From a virus, in IMG/VR virus record IMGVR_UViG_3300036860_000846, positions 1 to 31,685 of that record: a stretch of DNA of 31,685 nt; one strand, 5' to 3'. Positions 14,505 to 21,104 of the stretch are shown piece after piece (positions within the stretch are counted from its first letter, which is position 1; every line of letters begins with the position of its first letter). The position numbers and the translations under genes are program-made. The notes under the pieces were generated by a model. That model searched no databases. It saw nothing but the letters and a program-made list of their open reading frames with translations, and was not told the origin of the DNA.

Positions 14505-15414
14505 CCACTTCATCGACCCAGACCTCAACACCGAAGAGGAGACTTTCGACTCCTCTGGCGCGAGGGAGGAGGATCGCCTCCTCGACGCAGTCATGCGCGA
14601 CCTCGACACGCTCCCGCGCCTTTCCAACAAGAAGACCCGCCGCCTGCTTCGCCAGCTCGCCGCGATGCGACGTAATTCGCCGGAGTGGGTCGAGACGAGA
14701 AACAAGGTCGTTGAGGGATGGATTCGTCTTGCCGCGTGGGCTGCCCGCGAATTTGGCTCCCCTCGCCTCGACTACCTGGACAACCTCCAGATTGCCACCG
14801 GCTCGCTGTTGCGAGCCGTCGAGCAGGCCGATCCCGACCATCCCAACAAGGTCTCGACGTTCTTCGCCTCGGCGATTAAGAACGCCCTCTGGCAAGCAGC
14901 GGCGCGACAGACACGCCCGGTTGCCCTCCACTATGCGGAGATCCATCGCCTCCGCCGCGGGCGCATAGCACCCAACAGCCTAACCGCGGTTCGCCTCCAG
15001 GCCGCGTGGGACATCCCCCCGCTGGAGCTGTCGGCGCCGGTCATCGACGAGCATGGCCGCCCCACCGAAGACGTCGTCAGCGACACCATCGCCGACACGA
15101 TGTTCCCGCCGCCCGACCGCGGCCTCGAGGAAAGGGATTTCAAGCGACAGGTCCAAGCCCTCCTCGACGGCGCGATGCCGCCCCTCTCGGAGGATGAGAG
15201 GTGCGCCTACCGCCTGAGACACGGTCTGGCGACCGGCTCCGAGATGTCCAACGTGGAAGTTGGCCAGGCGATGAACGTTTCGATCGTCAGGAGCCGTCAG
15301 CTCATCGACCAGGCCACGAAGAAGGTCCGGAGGGGCGTCACCGCCCCTCAGGTCGAGAATCTCGTTCGAACGGCCGACTGGAAGATCCGCCGGGGCGCCA
15401 AGCGTGCCGCGTAA
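14485..15414 (+). CDS. Sigma-70-family-like factor, phage-encoded
   Basis: A 309-residue protein with two separated sigma-like regions. Residues about 75-150 resemble region 2: WIRLAAWAAREFGSPRLDYL, then DNLQIATGSLLRAVEQADP and KVSTFFASAIKNALWQAAAR, matching DLiQeG..gLlrAv..fDp...FsTyA...Ir. Residues about 225-285 resemble region 4: LSEDERCAYRLRHGLATGSE and VGQAMNVSIVRSRQLIDQAT, a typical recognition HTH. It would direct host RNA polymerase to phage promoters, giving temporal control of late genes. Start: ATG at 14485, or ATG at 14497. It overlaps the AP2 gene upstream and the zinc-finger gene downstream, so it is part of one operon. It is far from host sigma factors in region 2, so it could also be an anti-host regulator. 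Confidence 0.7.
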   Translation: MVPSMSNHFIDPDLNTEEETFDSSGAREEDRLLDAVMRDLDTLPRLSNKKTRRLLRQLAAMRRNSPEWVETRNKVVEGWIRLAAWAAREFGSPRLDYLDNLQIATGSLLRAVEQADPDHPNKVSTFFASAIKNALWQAAARQTRPVALHYAEIHRLRRGRIAPNSLTAVRLQAAWDIPPLELSAPVIDEHGRPTEDVVSDTIADTMFPPPDRGLEERDFKRQVQALLDGAMPPLSEDERCAYRLRHGLATGSEMSNVEVGQAMNVSIVRSRQLIDQATKKVRRGVTAPQVENLVRTADWKIRRGAKRAA

Positions 15415-15886
15415 GGGCGACCGTAAACCAATCACGGCCTGTCCCCATCCCGACCGGATTCATCACGCTCTCGGTCGCTGCCGCCCTTGTTGGACACGTC
15501 ACTACCGTGAGCGATTCGGCCGCAAGAACTTCCTGACACGATCGCCGGTTGAACCCGCAAGGTGCCATCCGGAGAGGGTGGCGGTCACCAGAGGCCCCAA
15601 CAAGGGCCGCTGCGCTCCTTGCGTCATGAAGGATGCGCGGGACCGACGGAAGGCCCTCGGGATGCCCTACCAGGTTCGGGTCGTGGACGTCTGCTCATGT
15701 GGCGCCCCCGCCACCCACTCCAAGAAATCGGTGCCTCGCTGTCGTCGCTGCTACGACCAACATCGGTGGCGACACGGTGGCCTCCTTCGGCGCCGACTCG
15801 CCCAAGATCGCCGACGAGGCGACAAAAGGACTCCGGTCATCGACTCGCCTTCAGTCCTTCGCATCGCATCGCACACGATGGCGTAG
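15404..15886 (+). CDS. Multi-zinc-finger basic protein
   Basis: A 160-residue, strongly basic protein starting with GTG at 15404 and overlapping the sigma-like gene by 11 bases. It has three similar zinc-binding units: C-x12-C-x2-C near residues 13-29 (ALGRCRPCW), CHPERVAVTRGPNKGRCAPC near 54-73, and CSCGAPATHSKKSVPRCRRC near 97-116. Each ends in RCxxC followed by aromatic and basic residues. Repeated units of this type occur in phage proteins that bind DNA or RNA. The Cys order suggests internal duplication. A function cannot be assigned, but coupling to the sigma-like gene suggests transcription control. Confidence 0.7.
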   Translation: MPRKGDRKPITACPHPDRIHHALGRCRPCWTRHYRERFGRKNFLTRSPVEPARCHPERVAVTRGPNKGRCAPCVMKDARDRRKALGMPYQVRVVDVCSCGAPATHSKKSVPRCRRCYDQHRWRHGGLLRRRLAQDRRRGDKRTPVIDSPSVLRIASHTMA

Positions 15887-16219
15887 GGCATGAGTCTTGT
15901 AGACCCTGTTGGTGGCGCCTTCGGCCGGACGAAGGCGGCATGTTAGGTTCGTCGGTCTTTACAACCAACCGCAGCAAAACGCTCTACGCGCACACACGCA
16001 CGTAGGGTGCGGTCATCCACTCGCAGTGTCTCTCGCGTAATCGCACGCGAGGCAGGTAGCGTAGCCTGCAATCTACGCCGGGAAGCGTCCCCGTAACGAC
16101 GCAGGCCACAGCGGTCGCCTCAAGCCACCGCAGGGTCGCGTTTCACCCCAACAACGCAATCAACAACCAACCGTTGTCTCCACCTACACACGTAGGGATG
16201 GAACGGCCGGAGGTATCCA
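15887..16219. other. Hairpin-rich intergenic stretch
   Basis: About 330 bases with no convincing gene. A perfect eight-pair hairpin (CGCCTTCG/CGAAGGCG, 15916-15937) stands 30 bases after the zinc-finger stop and may terminate the operon. Further on lie CTCGCG/CGCGAG (about 16033-16052) and GCAGG/CCTGC (about 16053-16070). The end holds the Shine-Dalgarno of the next gene. No promoter of good quality is seen. Confidence 0.4.
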
Positions 16220-16390
16220 ATGAGCGATTTAGTCAAGAGCTGTCCGGAGTGTCTTGAAAACGGAGAGACCTTCGCAATGCGTCTCGAAAAGCGGGCGCGC
16301 CCCGACGGGGGCGCGATGTTCGTCGGGGAGGACCAATGGGTCTGTCCCGAATGCGGCCACAGCGAAGACGTCGAACCGCCTGCGGCATGA
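16220..16390 (+). CDS. 56-residue zinc-ribbon protein
   Basis: A short gene with a strong Shine-Dalgarno (CGGAGG, seven bases before the ATG). The protein opens MSDLVKSCPECLENGETFAM and ends with WVCPECGHSEDVEPPAA. The two CPEC knuckles about 32 residues apart form a zinc ribbon of the type seen in phage proteins that contact RNA polymerase or DNA. Its stop overlaps the next start (ATGA), so the two are translated together. The signals and Cys pattern make it a real gene despite its size. Confidence 0.75.
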   Translation: MSDLVKSCPECLENGETFAMRLEKRARPDGGAMFVGEDQWVCPECGHSEDVEPPAA

Positions 16391-17007
16391 GAATCGAAGA
16401 AGGCGAACGCCAGCTCCGACGACAAGGGGCCTGCGCAGAGTGTGGAGAGTCCCGTGAACTTGCGGCTCACGGGCTCTGCTTCGCCTGCTATCGGAGGCAT
16501 GAACGAGAGCGCAAACGAGAACGCTCCGTTCCGGACGTGCCGGGTCTCCGCAAGGACCAAGCGGCCTTGTTGAAGGCCCACGCGAACCTCCTTGCCCTCT
16601 TGGGCAAGATTCGGGTGAGCGAGGCGGACATCACCGAGATTCGCCGAGTCCTCGACCGCTACTTCCTGCCCATCGTGGACCATGTCGTCCTGGTCGATGC
16701 GACCAGGGCCAGACAGATTCAGAACGGGGAACAGCTCAACGACGAGGATCTCGGACTCGACGCTGAAGCGGAACGCGCTGAGCCCGAAGAACTGACCTAC
16801 AAGGAGATTCCGCCAGAAATCCTGGCCATCACTTTGAAAGCAAAAGTGAACGCGAAACCAAACGCTGTTCACAGTTCACAGCCCGCACGCACGAAAGGTG
16901 TGGGCACTCTATCAACCGCCAAAGATCTTCAATCGCCACGGGTGACAAGGCCGCTCCCGCCGAAGCGATACCCCACCACCGACGAGAGCAGAAAAGAGTC
17001 CAAGTGA
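16387..17007 (+). CDS. Zinc-finger protein with helical C-terminal region
   Basis: A 206-residue protein starting at the ATG that overlaps the previous stop. Residues 15-35 hold CAECGESRELAAHGLCFACY, a four-Cys zinc finger followed by a long basic helix (RRHERERKRERS). Residues about 55-105 form a helix-rich region (LRKDQAALLKAHANLLALLG, RVSEADITEIRRVLDRYFLP) and the tail is disordered and basic. C-x2-C...LC-x2-CY fingers next to basic helices are common in small phage regulators. Coupled start and stop place it in one operon with the 56-residue zinc ribbon and the HNH gene. The exact role is unknown. Confidence 0.75.
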   Translation: MRIEEGERQLRRQGACAECGESRELAAHGLCFACYRRHERERKRERSVPDVPGLRKDQAALLKAHANLLALLGKIRVSEADITEIRRVLDRYFLPIVDHVVLVDATRARQIQNGEQLNDEDLGLDAEAERAEPEELTYKEIPPEILAITLKAKVNAKPNAVHSSQPARTKGVGTLSTAKDLQSPRVTRPLPPKRYPTTDESRKESK

Positions 17008-17570
17008 GAATCTTCAGAAGGCGTCTAGGGAGGGTGACGCGCTACCCGCAGGCGCATGCGGCCGGATTCCTCTCCACTGCTCGATTCGTCACCGAGGGCC
17101 CGTTTGGCCCCGACTCGCCTCTCGGTGCCTGCCACGAATGGACCGGAGGACTCGACGCGAACGGCTACGGTCGCATGCTGGTCAACGGCAAGTATGTGAG
17201 CGCCCATCGCCTCTCGTGGGAGCTAACCGACGACAACGGCCCGATCCCACCCGGCATGTCCGTGCTCCACAAGTGCGACAACCGCCGCTGCGTGCTGGGC
17301 GAGCACCTGTTTCTCGGCACCGCTGCGGACAACTCCGCGGACATGGTTCAGAAGGGCCGATCGAAAGCGTGCAACGCTCCCGGTGAGAAGAACTCCAACG
17401 CGAGACTCTCCGAAGAAGAGGTCGAAGAGATCCGTGAACGCTATCGGGCGGGAGACATCTCGCAGGCGGCTCTTGGCCGCGAGTTCGGCGTGACCCAGAT
17501 GACCATCTCGCTCGTCGTGCGCGAAGCGACCCACAAAAAGAAAAAGGGCCCCGCAATGGGGCCCTGGTAG
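17004..17570 (+). CDS. HNH homing-type endonuclease with C-terminal HTH
   Basis: A 188-residue protein starting with GTG at 17004, overlapping the previous stop. Residues 43-115 match the HNH_3 family: CHEWTGGLDANGYGRMLVNG, then YVSAHRLSWEL, LHKCDNRRCVLGEHLFLGT and ADNSADMVQKGR. His68, His89 and the N/H positions of CDNRRC...EHL would coordinate the metal and attack DNA. Residues about 130-178 (LSEEEVEEIRERYRAGDISQ and ALGREFGVTQMTISLVVR) form an HTH that gives target specificity. Free-standing genes of this type spread between phages. The last codons (KKKKGPAMGPW) lie inside a terminator used by the opposite strand. Confidence 0.88.
   Translation: MRIFRRRLGRVTRYPQAHAAGFLSTARFVTEGPFGPDSPLGACHEWTGGLDANGYGRMLVNGKYVSAHRLSWELTDDNGPIPPGMSVLHKCDNRRCVLGEHLFLGTAADNSADMVQKGRSKACNAPGEKNSNARLSEEEVEEIRERYRAGDISQAALGREFGVTQMTISLVVREATHKKKKGPAMGPW
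17536..17564 (-). terminator. Terminator of the minus-strand integrase operon
   Basis: On the minus strand GGGCCCC-ATTGC-GGGGCCC is followed by TTTTTCTTTTTG. The seven-pair stem and T-run mark a rho-independent terminator for the zinc-protein and integrase genes. It lies inside the coding end of the HNH gene on the plus strand, where it has no T-run and gives the peptide KKKKKGPAMGPW-like end. Confidence 0.8.
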
Positions 17571-17590
17571 ACAGGCTGATTCCGAAGGCC

Positions 17591-17806
17591 CTACCGGCCG
17601 AACTGCCAAGCGGAATCAGCGCCATCGCAGCCGTTCGGGCACTCCTGACAGGAATAGCAAACCGGCTGACGACACCCTCCACATCGAGTGCGCGTCTCTT
17701 CACCACACGCGATGCACTCGGCAGCGGCATACCGGCCATCTGCCTCTACCTGCTCATCCATCGCCGGGTTTGGAACGCGAGTGCTTCCAATCTTCTCCAA
17801 GCGCAC
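17591..17806 (-). CDS. Small Cys-rich protein next to integrase
   Basis: A 71-residue protein starting with GTG at 17806, five bases after the integrase stop. A shorter version from ATG at 17761 is also possible. Its centre has CIACGEETRTRCGGCRQPVC followed by YSCQECPNGCDGAD: eight Cys in CxxC and CxC spacing, enough for two zinc sites (a B-box or ribbon-like arrangement). Placed in one unit with the integrase, it could be a directionality or accessory factor, but there is no recognisable excisionase helix. The terminator at 17536 ends the unit. Confidence 0.6.
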   Translation of the reverse strand: MRLEKIGSTRVPNPAMDEQVEADGRYAAAECIACGEETRTRCGGCRQPVCYSCQECPNGCDGADSAWQFGR

Positions 17807-17811
17807 GCCCT

Positions 17812-18681
17812 CTACCGCACGATCATAGCTTTAAGAGGGCTGAACTGCTCGTGCCCCTCCCGCAGGTGCTCAACGCCCATGCTCCGCAGATAGAGCTGCG
17901 TCGTGGTCATGCTCGAATGACCGAGGATGCGCGACAGGCGGTAGACATCGAGGCCGTTCCTGGTGGAGTGAACCGCGAAGGCGTGGCGGAAGGCGTGGGG
18001 ATGCACCTTGCCCTTGATGCCGATCCGTTTGCAGAAATCCCGTAGGTCCTGATAGGCGTGGTTGCGCTCCATCCGCGCCCCATCCCCCTTCGAAAAGAGA
18101 TAGCGACTCGTGGCCTGGTTCCCCTTCCCTTGCTTGAGCAGGCGGAAGACGTGCTTCCGCAGCTCGGTCGAGATGGGGACGAGGCGTTCCTTGTTGCCTT
18201 TTCCGAGGACTCGAAGAATCAGGTTGTCCAGATCGACCTTGGCCCGCTCCAAGGTGAGGGCCTCGTTGATGCGGAGGCCGCAATCGAGAAGCAGAACGGC
18301 GAGGGTCCAGGTGCGGATCTCGATCTTGCCCTTCGGCCGATGCGCCATCAGCGTCCGGATGTCCGCATCGCTGAGGATGTCGATTGGCTTGGGTGGATTG
18401 CGTAGGAGCTTGATGCGGAATCGCTCCGGGAGATGGCCCTCTTCGTGGAGCCAGGTCAGGAACGAGTTGATCGACCGAACCCGTAGGTTCACCCCGCCGG
18501 GCGACAGCCCTCGTTGCCGAAGGCCGATGACCATCGCATCGAGACTTGCCCGAGTGATCGTGGGAGGGAGTTCGCGGAGCGAGGCGCGGTAGGTGCGGAC
18601 TGTATTGGGACTCCACTCGCGGAGGAACGTCCCGTGCTGAACGAAGGAATCGATCAGGGTCGCGAAGTTTGGTTGGATCAT
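17812..18681 (-). CDS. int: Tyrosine recombinase/integrase (left module)
   Basis: A 289-residue XerD-like integrase. The start at 18681 (MIQPNFATLI) is chosen because the open frame upstream runs through the tRNA half-gene. GGAGA lies 10-11 bases before it. The N-terminal SAM-like domain spans about 1-95. The catalytic set is complete: Arg137 (CGLRINEA), Lys161/164 (GKGNKER), His229-Arg232 (HAFRH), His255 (GHSS) and nucleophile Tyr264 (TQLYLR). It would recombine phage attP with a tRNA-Lys gene, since the 3' half of that gene lies 80 bases upstream. The same orientation as the tRNA half is usual for such elements. Confidence 0.92.
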   Translation of the reverse strand: MIQPNFATLIDSFVQHGTFLREWSPNTVRTYRASLRELPPTITRASLDAMVIGLRQRGLSPGGVNLRVRSINSFLTWLHEEGHLPERFRIKLLRNPPKPIDILSDADIRTLMAHRPKGKIEIRTWTLAVLLLDCGLRINEALTLERAKVDLDNLILRVLGKGNKERLVPISTELRKHVFRLLKQGKGNQATSRYLFSKGDGARMERNHAYQDLRDFCKRIGIKGKVHPHAFRHAFAVHSTRNGLDVYRLSRILGHSSMTTTQLYLRSMGVEHLREGHEQFSPLKAMIVR

Positions 18682-18759
18682 GATTAGGTTGTCTCCAGCG
18701 CCCTCTTGCGAGGGCTTGCTGGCGACCCAATCACTGCAACCTGTTGACGTCTTGGAAGT

Positions 18760-18806
18760 TGGTGGGCCCCCCGGGGATCGAACCCGGGACACCCTGATTA
18801 AAAGTC
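18760..18806 (-). tRNA. 3' half of a tRNA-Lys(TTT) gene, attachment-site core
   Basis: Reading the minus strand from 18806 gives GAC-TTTTAA (anticodon loop with TTT), TCAGG (3' anticodon stem), variable loop, a perfect T-arm (CCGGG-TTCGATC-CCCGG), the 3' acceptor GGGGCCC, discriminator A and CCA at 18760. The 5' half is absent: upstream bases (GCA before GA) do not pair with TCAGG, and no GGGCCCC acceptor follows. This is how an attP core (or the displaced att copy after integration) looks. It would rebuild an intact tRNA after integration. It is not a working tRNA on its own. Confidence 0.85.
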
Positions 18807-19089
18807 TGCCGCATCTGCAATTTCCTGAAACCGACTGCAACGATTGACTGACCTTTGTGGCCGGTCAAGCTATTGACCTGTAAGCACTTTCCTGTTTCCA
18901 TCCACTTCAATCTAGCTCGTGGTCATTTCACCTGATTGCGGAGTCGCTGTGACTTCCGGGTGACTGCGAGCGACATCGTTGAGCCCGGTCTGCCGACTCG
19001 CGACACTCTGAATTCGGCATACCGACTCGCCAACCGCTGCGCCTCGACGCCTGAGCAGTCACACGAGTCGCAGCGCAGCCGGGAGAGTC
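18807..19089. promoter_or_regulatory. Candidate integrase arm sites between the two integrases
   Basis: About 280 bases without a gene. ACTGCAAC followed by TTGAC occurs on both sides of the tRNA half (18733-18748 and 18834-18848), and CTGCAA again at 18815-18820. These are candidate arm-type sites for the left integrase. Further right GCGACTC or its inverse GAGTCGC occurs four times (about 18942, 18994-19001, 19023-19030, 19065-19071), including CCGACTCGC twice, which may be arm sites for the right integrase. The junction between the two modules probably lies here. Confidence 0.4.
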
Positions 19090-20289
19090 ATGCCAAAAAC
19101 AATCACCTTCATCACCGATGCAGAAATTAAGAGTCTAAAGCCGCGCGAACGCGCCTACTACATCGCGATTCCTGACTGTCCCGGTCTCGCATTGCGTGTT
19201 GCGCCAAGTGGCAAGAAGACATGGTCGGCGCGATACCGCATTGGTCGCCGCCAGCGGCGGTGGACAATCGGACAGTATCCGAAAACGACTCTCTCGCAAG
19301 CGCGAGAGGCTGTCAACAACCGCAAGGACGGCGAGGATCCTCAAGCGGCCAAGAAGGCGCATCGTGAGGCTGACACGTTCAAGGACTTCGCGGCTACCTA
19401 CATCGAGAAGCACGCGAAGCCGAAAAAACGCACGTGGAAGAGCGACAAGATGCAGCTCGACACCTACGTGCTGCCGGAATGGAAGCATCGCCTCGTCTGC
19501 GACATCACGCGTCGCGATGTCCGCGAACTGCTTGACTCGATAGCTGCGCGGCCTGCGCCAATCGTCGCCAACCGCGTCCGGTCGCTGCTGCACAAACTGT
19601 TCAACGTCGCGATAATCCTCGAGGTCGTAGAACACAATCCCGTCACCAAGACCGCGAAGCTGGCCGAGGAGCACGCACGTGATCGGTTCTTGACGCACGA
19701 CGAGATCCAGATTTTCTGGGAGAAGTCCGAGACGCTGCCTCAGGAAATGAGGGCTGCGTGGCAAATCCGACTGCTCACAGCCCAGCGTGGCGGTGAGGTC
19801 TATGGCATGCGGTGGCAAGACATCGACCTCAACACCGGGTGGTGGACCATACCGGCCACGGCTGCGAAGAACAAGAAGGCGCATCGTGTGCCACTGTCGC
19901 AGCCGGTGCTTGATTTGCTAACACCGTTGAAGGCCAAGGCGGATGAAGCGCTCAAGAAGCACCCTAAGTCGCCGCATGCCGTCTACGTGCTCCGGAACGC
20001 CCGAGGCAAACGGCAGCAAGCGCAAGCCGCCGCCATCTTCAGCATCAAGGATTTCCGCGGTCACGATCTTCGCCGGACGGCCGCGAGCCTCATGGCGTCG
20101 TCAGGGGTTCCCCGTCTGACGATCAGCAAGATTTTGAACCACACTGACTCCAGCGTCACCGCCATCTATGATCGGCACTCTTACGACGCAGAAAAGCGAA
20201 CGGCCCTAGACAACTGGGCACGTCAGCTGAGAACCATTGTCGAAGAACAGAACGGCGGGGCCGTGCTGCCATTCGCAGCGAGAGCATGA
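19090..20289 (+). CDS. int: P4-type tyrosine integrase (right module)
   Basis: A 399-residue integrase of the DUF4102-containing P4 family. Residues 1-90 hold the DUF4102 arm-binding domain (LTDAEIKSL-like start, then PGLALRVAPSGKKTWSARYR and IGQYPKTTLSQAREA). Residues 95-190 form the SAM-like core-binding domain. The catalytic set is Arg233 (AQRGGEV), a Lys near 260-263, His325-Arg328 (GHDLRRT), His351 (LNHTDSS) and Tyr360 (AIYDRHSY). Enzymes of this family insert satellites and genomic islands such as P4 into tRNA genes. The gene points away from the tRNA-Lys half, and no second tRNA fragment is seen near it, so its own att site is unknown. Confidence 0.93.
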   Translation: MPKTITFITDAEIKSLKPRERAYYIAIPDCPGLALRVAPSGKKTWSARYRIGRRQRRWTIGQYPKTTLSQAREAVNNRKDGEDPQAAKKAHREADTFKDFAATYIEKHAKPKKRTWKSDKMQLDTYVLPEWKHRLVCDITRRDVRELLDSIAARPAPIVANRVRSLLHKLFNVAIILEVVEHNPVTKTAKLAEEHARDRFLTHDEIQIFWEKSETLPQEMRAAWQIRLLTAQRGGEVYGMRWQDIDLNTGWWTIPATAAKNKKAHRVPLSQPVLDLLTPLKAKADEALKKHPKSPHAVYVLRNARGKRQQAQAAAIFSIKDFRGHDLRRTAASLMASSGVPRLTISKILNHTDSSVTAIYDRHSYDAEKRTALDNWARQLRTIVEEQNGGAVLPFAARA

Positions 20290-20632
20290 CGATCAGTGTT
20301 TCGCAGTGCGTGTTTGAAAGTTGGGCAAGATGACTTTTGCTCCCGAGCCCCAGTCGAGCACTTATTCCTGTTCTAACTGGGTTTTAGGCTTGACAGCTCG
20401 ACGGGCTCGTGTAGCCTAGCTCTCACGGGCGCCCAGTGCGCTCAGCCCTGAGCTGGAAGTCTCTGGCCCTCCGCTGGTAGTCGTCTCCTACGACTCACCG
20501 ATGGGCGGTGAGGTCACCTTCGCAGCAAACCGCCACAGCGCGGCCACCAGGCATGAGTTTCGATGATCATGCGACCGGTTGCCGCGTTTTTGTTTGTACT
20601 GCGCTGCCGGTCCACTTCCAACAGGAGTGACT
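20290..20632. promoter_or_regulatory. Control region between integrase and XRE gene
   Basis: About 340 bases without a gene. It includes the promoter at 20390-20417, the dyad AGTCGT/ACGACT (near 20478-20494) and an imperfect dyad around 20552-20571 (CATGA...TCATG). A repressor or AlpA-type protein from the next genes could bind here. The Shine-Dalgarno of the XRE gene is at the end. Confidence 0.45.
20390..20417 (+). promoter_or_regulatory. Promoter of the right-module operon
   Basis: TTGACA (20390-20395), a 16-base spacer and TAGCCT (20412-20417) point toward the XRE and AlpA-like genes. The -35 hexamer is perfect and the -10 is moderate. Confidence 0.6.
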
Positions 20633-20863
20633 GTGCCGCCGTACCTCCGCGCCAAGTTCGAACGACATCGGCTGCGGCTGTCCCAGCAAGACGTCGCACT
20701 GCGTGCCCACCTCGCGCAGACCACGGTGTCTGCGATTGAAAACGGCCGCGTGAACCCCACCACTAGCGAACTCGCGGCCCTCGCCGAAGTGTTCGGCATC
20801 GCTGATCCCTCGGCGCTCCTGCAGCCCGTGCGCCTGCAGGAAGAGGGAGGCGCACGTGGCTGA
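20633..20863 (+). CDS. XRE-family transcriptional regulator
   Basis: A 76-residue protein. GTG at 20633 is chosen over an earlier in-frame ATG at 20579 because AGGAG ends five bases before it and the earlier residues are Cys/Pro-rich. The sequence is a single HTH_XRE domain: LRAKFERHRLRLSQQDVALR, then AHLAQTTVSAIENGRVNPTT and LAALAEVFGIADPSALLQ. The helix-turn-helix is SQQDVALRAHLAQTTVSAIE. There is no peptidase or other C-terminal sensor, so it would act as a small repressor or activator of the element. Its stop overlaps the AlpA-like gene by eight bases. Confidence 0.85.
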   Translation: MPPYLRAKFERHRLRLSQQDVALRAHLAQTTVSAIENGRVNPTTSELAALAEVFGIADPSALLQPVRLQEEGGARG

Positions 20864-21104
20864 CACACAGCTGGCAGCGTCACAACCGGATGGGCATGCG
20901 GTCACGGACACGGACCGCAGCCGCACGCGCGTCATTCGAAAACCCGTCGTGCTCGCGCGAGTGGGCGTGAGCGACACCACGCTGTGGCGATTGGTGCGCG
21001 CCGGGAAGTTCCCCCGGCCGATGCAACTCTCGCCCGGCACCGTCGGCTGGCCAGAGCACGAAGTTGACGCCTGGATTGCCGCGCGAGCCGCGGAGCGCAA
21101 GTGA
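20856..21104 (+). CDS. AlpA-like regulator/excisionase
   Basis: An 82-residue protein starting with GTG at 20856 (GGGAGG five bases upstream). Residues 25-80 form an AlpA/MerR-type winged helix: RVIRKPVVLARVGVSDTTLW, then RLVRAGKFPRPMQLSPGTVG, WPEHEVDAWIAARAAE. AlpA-type proteins of P4-like satellites and CP4-57 switch on excision and replication genes. It is coupled to the XRE gene before it and to the methyltransferase-like gene after it (TGATG), which makes one regulatory unit. The family is clear, the targets are not. Confidence 0.85.
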   Translation: MADTQLAASQPDGHAVTDTDRSRTRVIRKPVVLARVGVSDTTLWRLVRAGKFPRPMQLSPGTVGWPEHEVDAWIAARAAERK

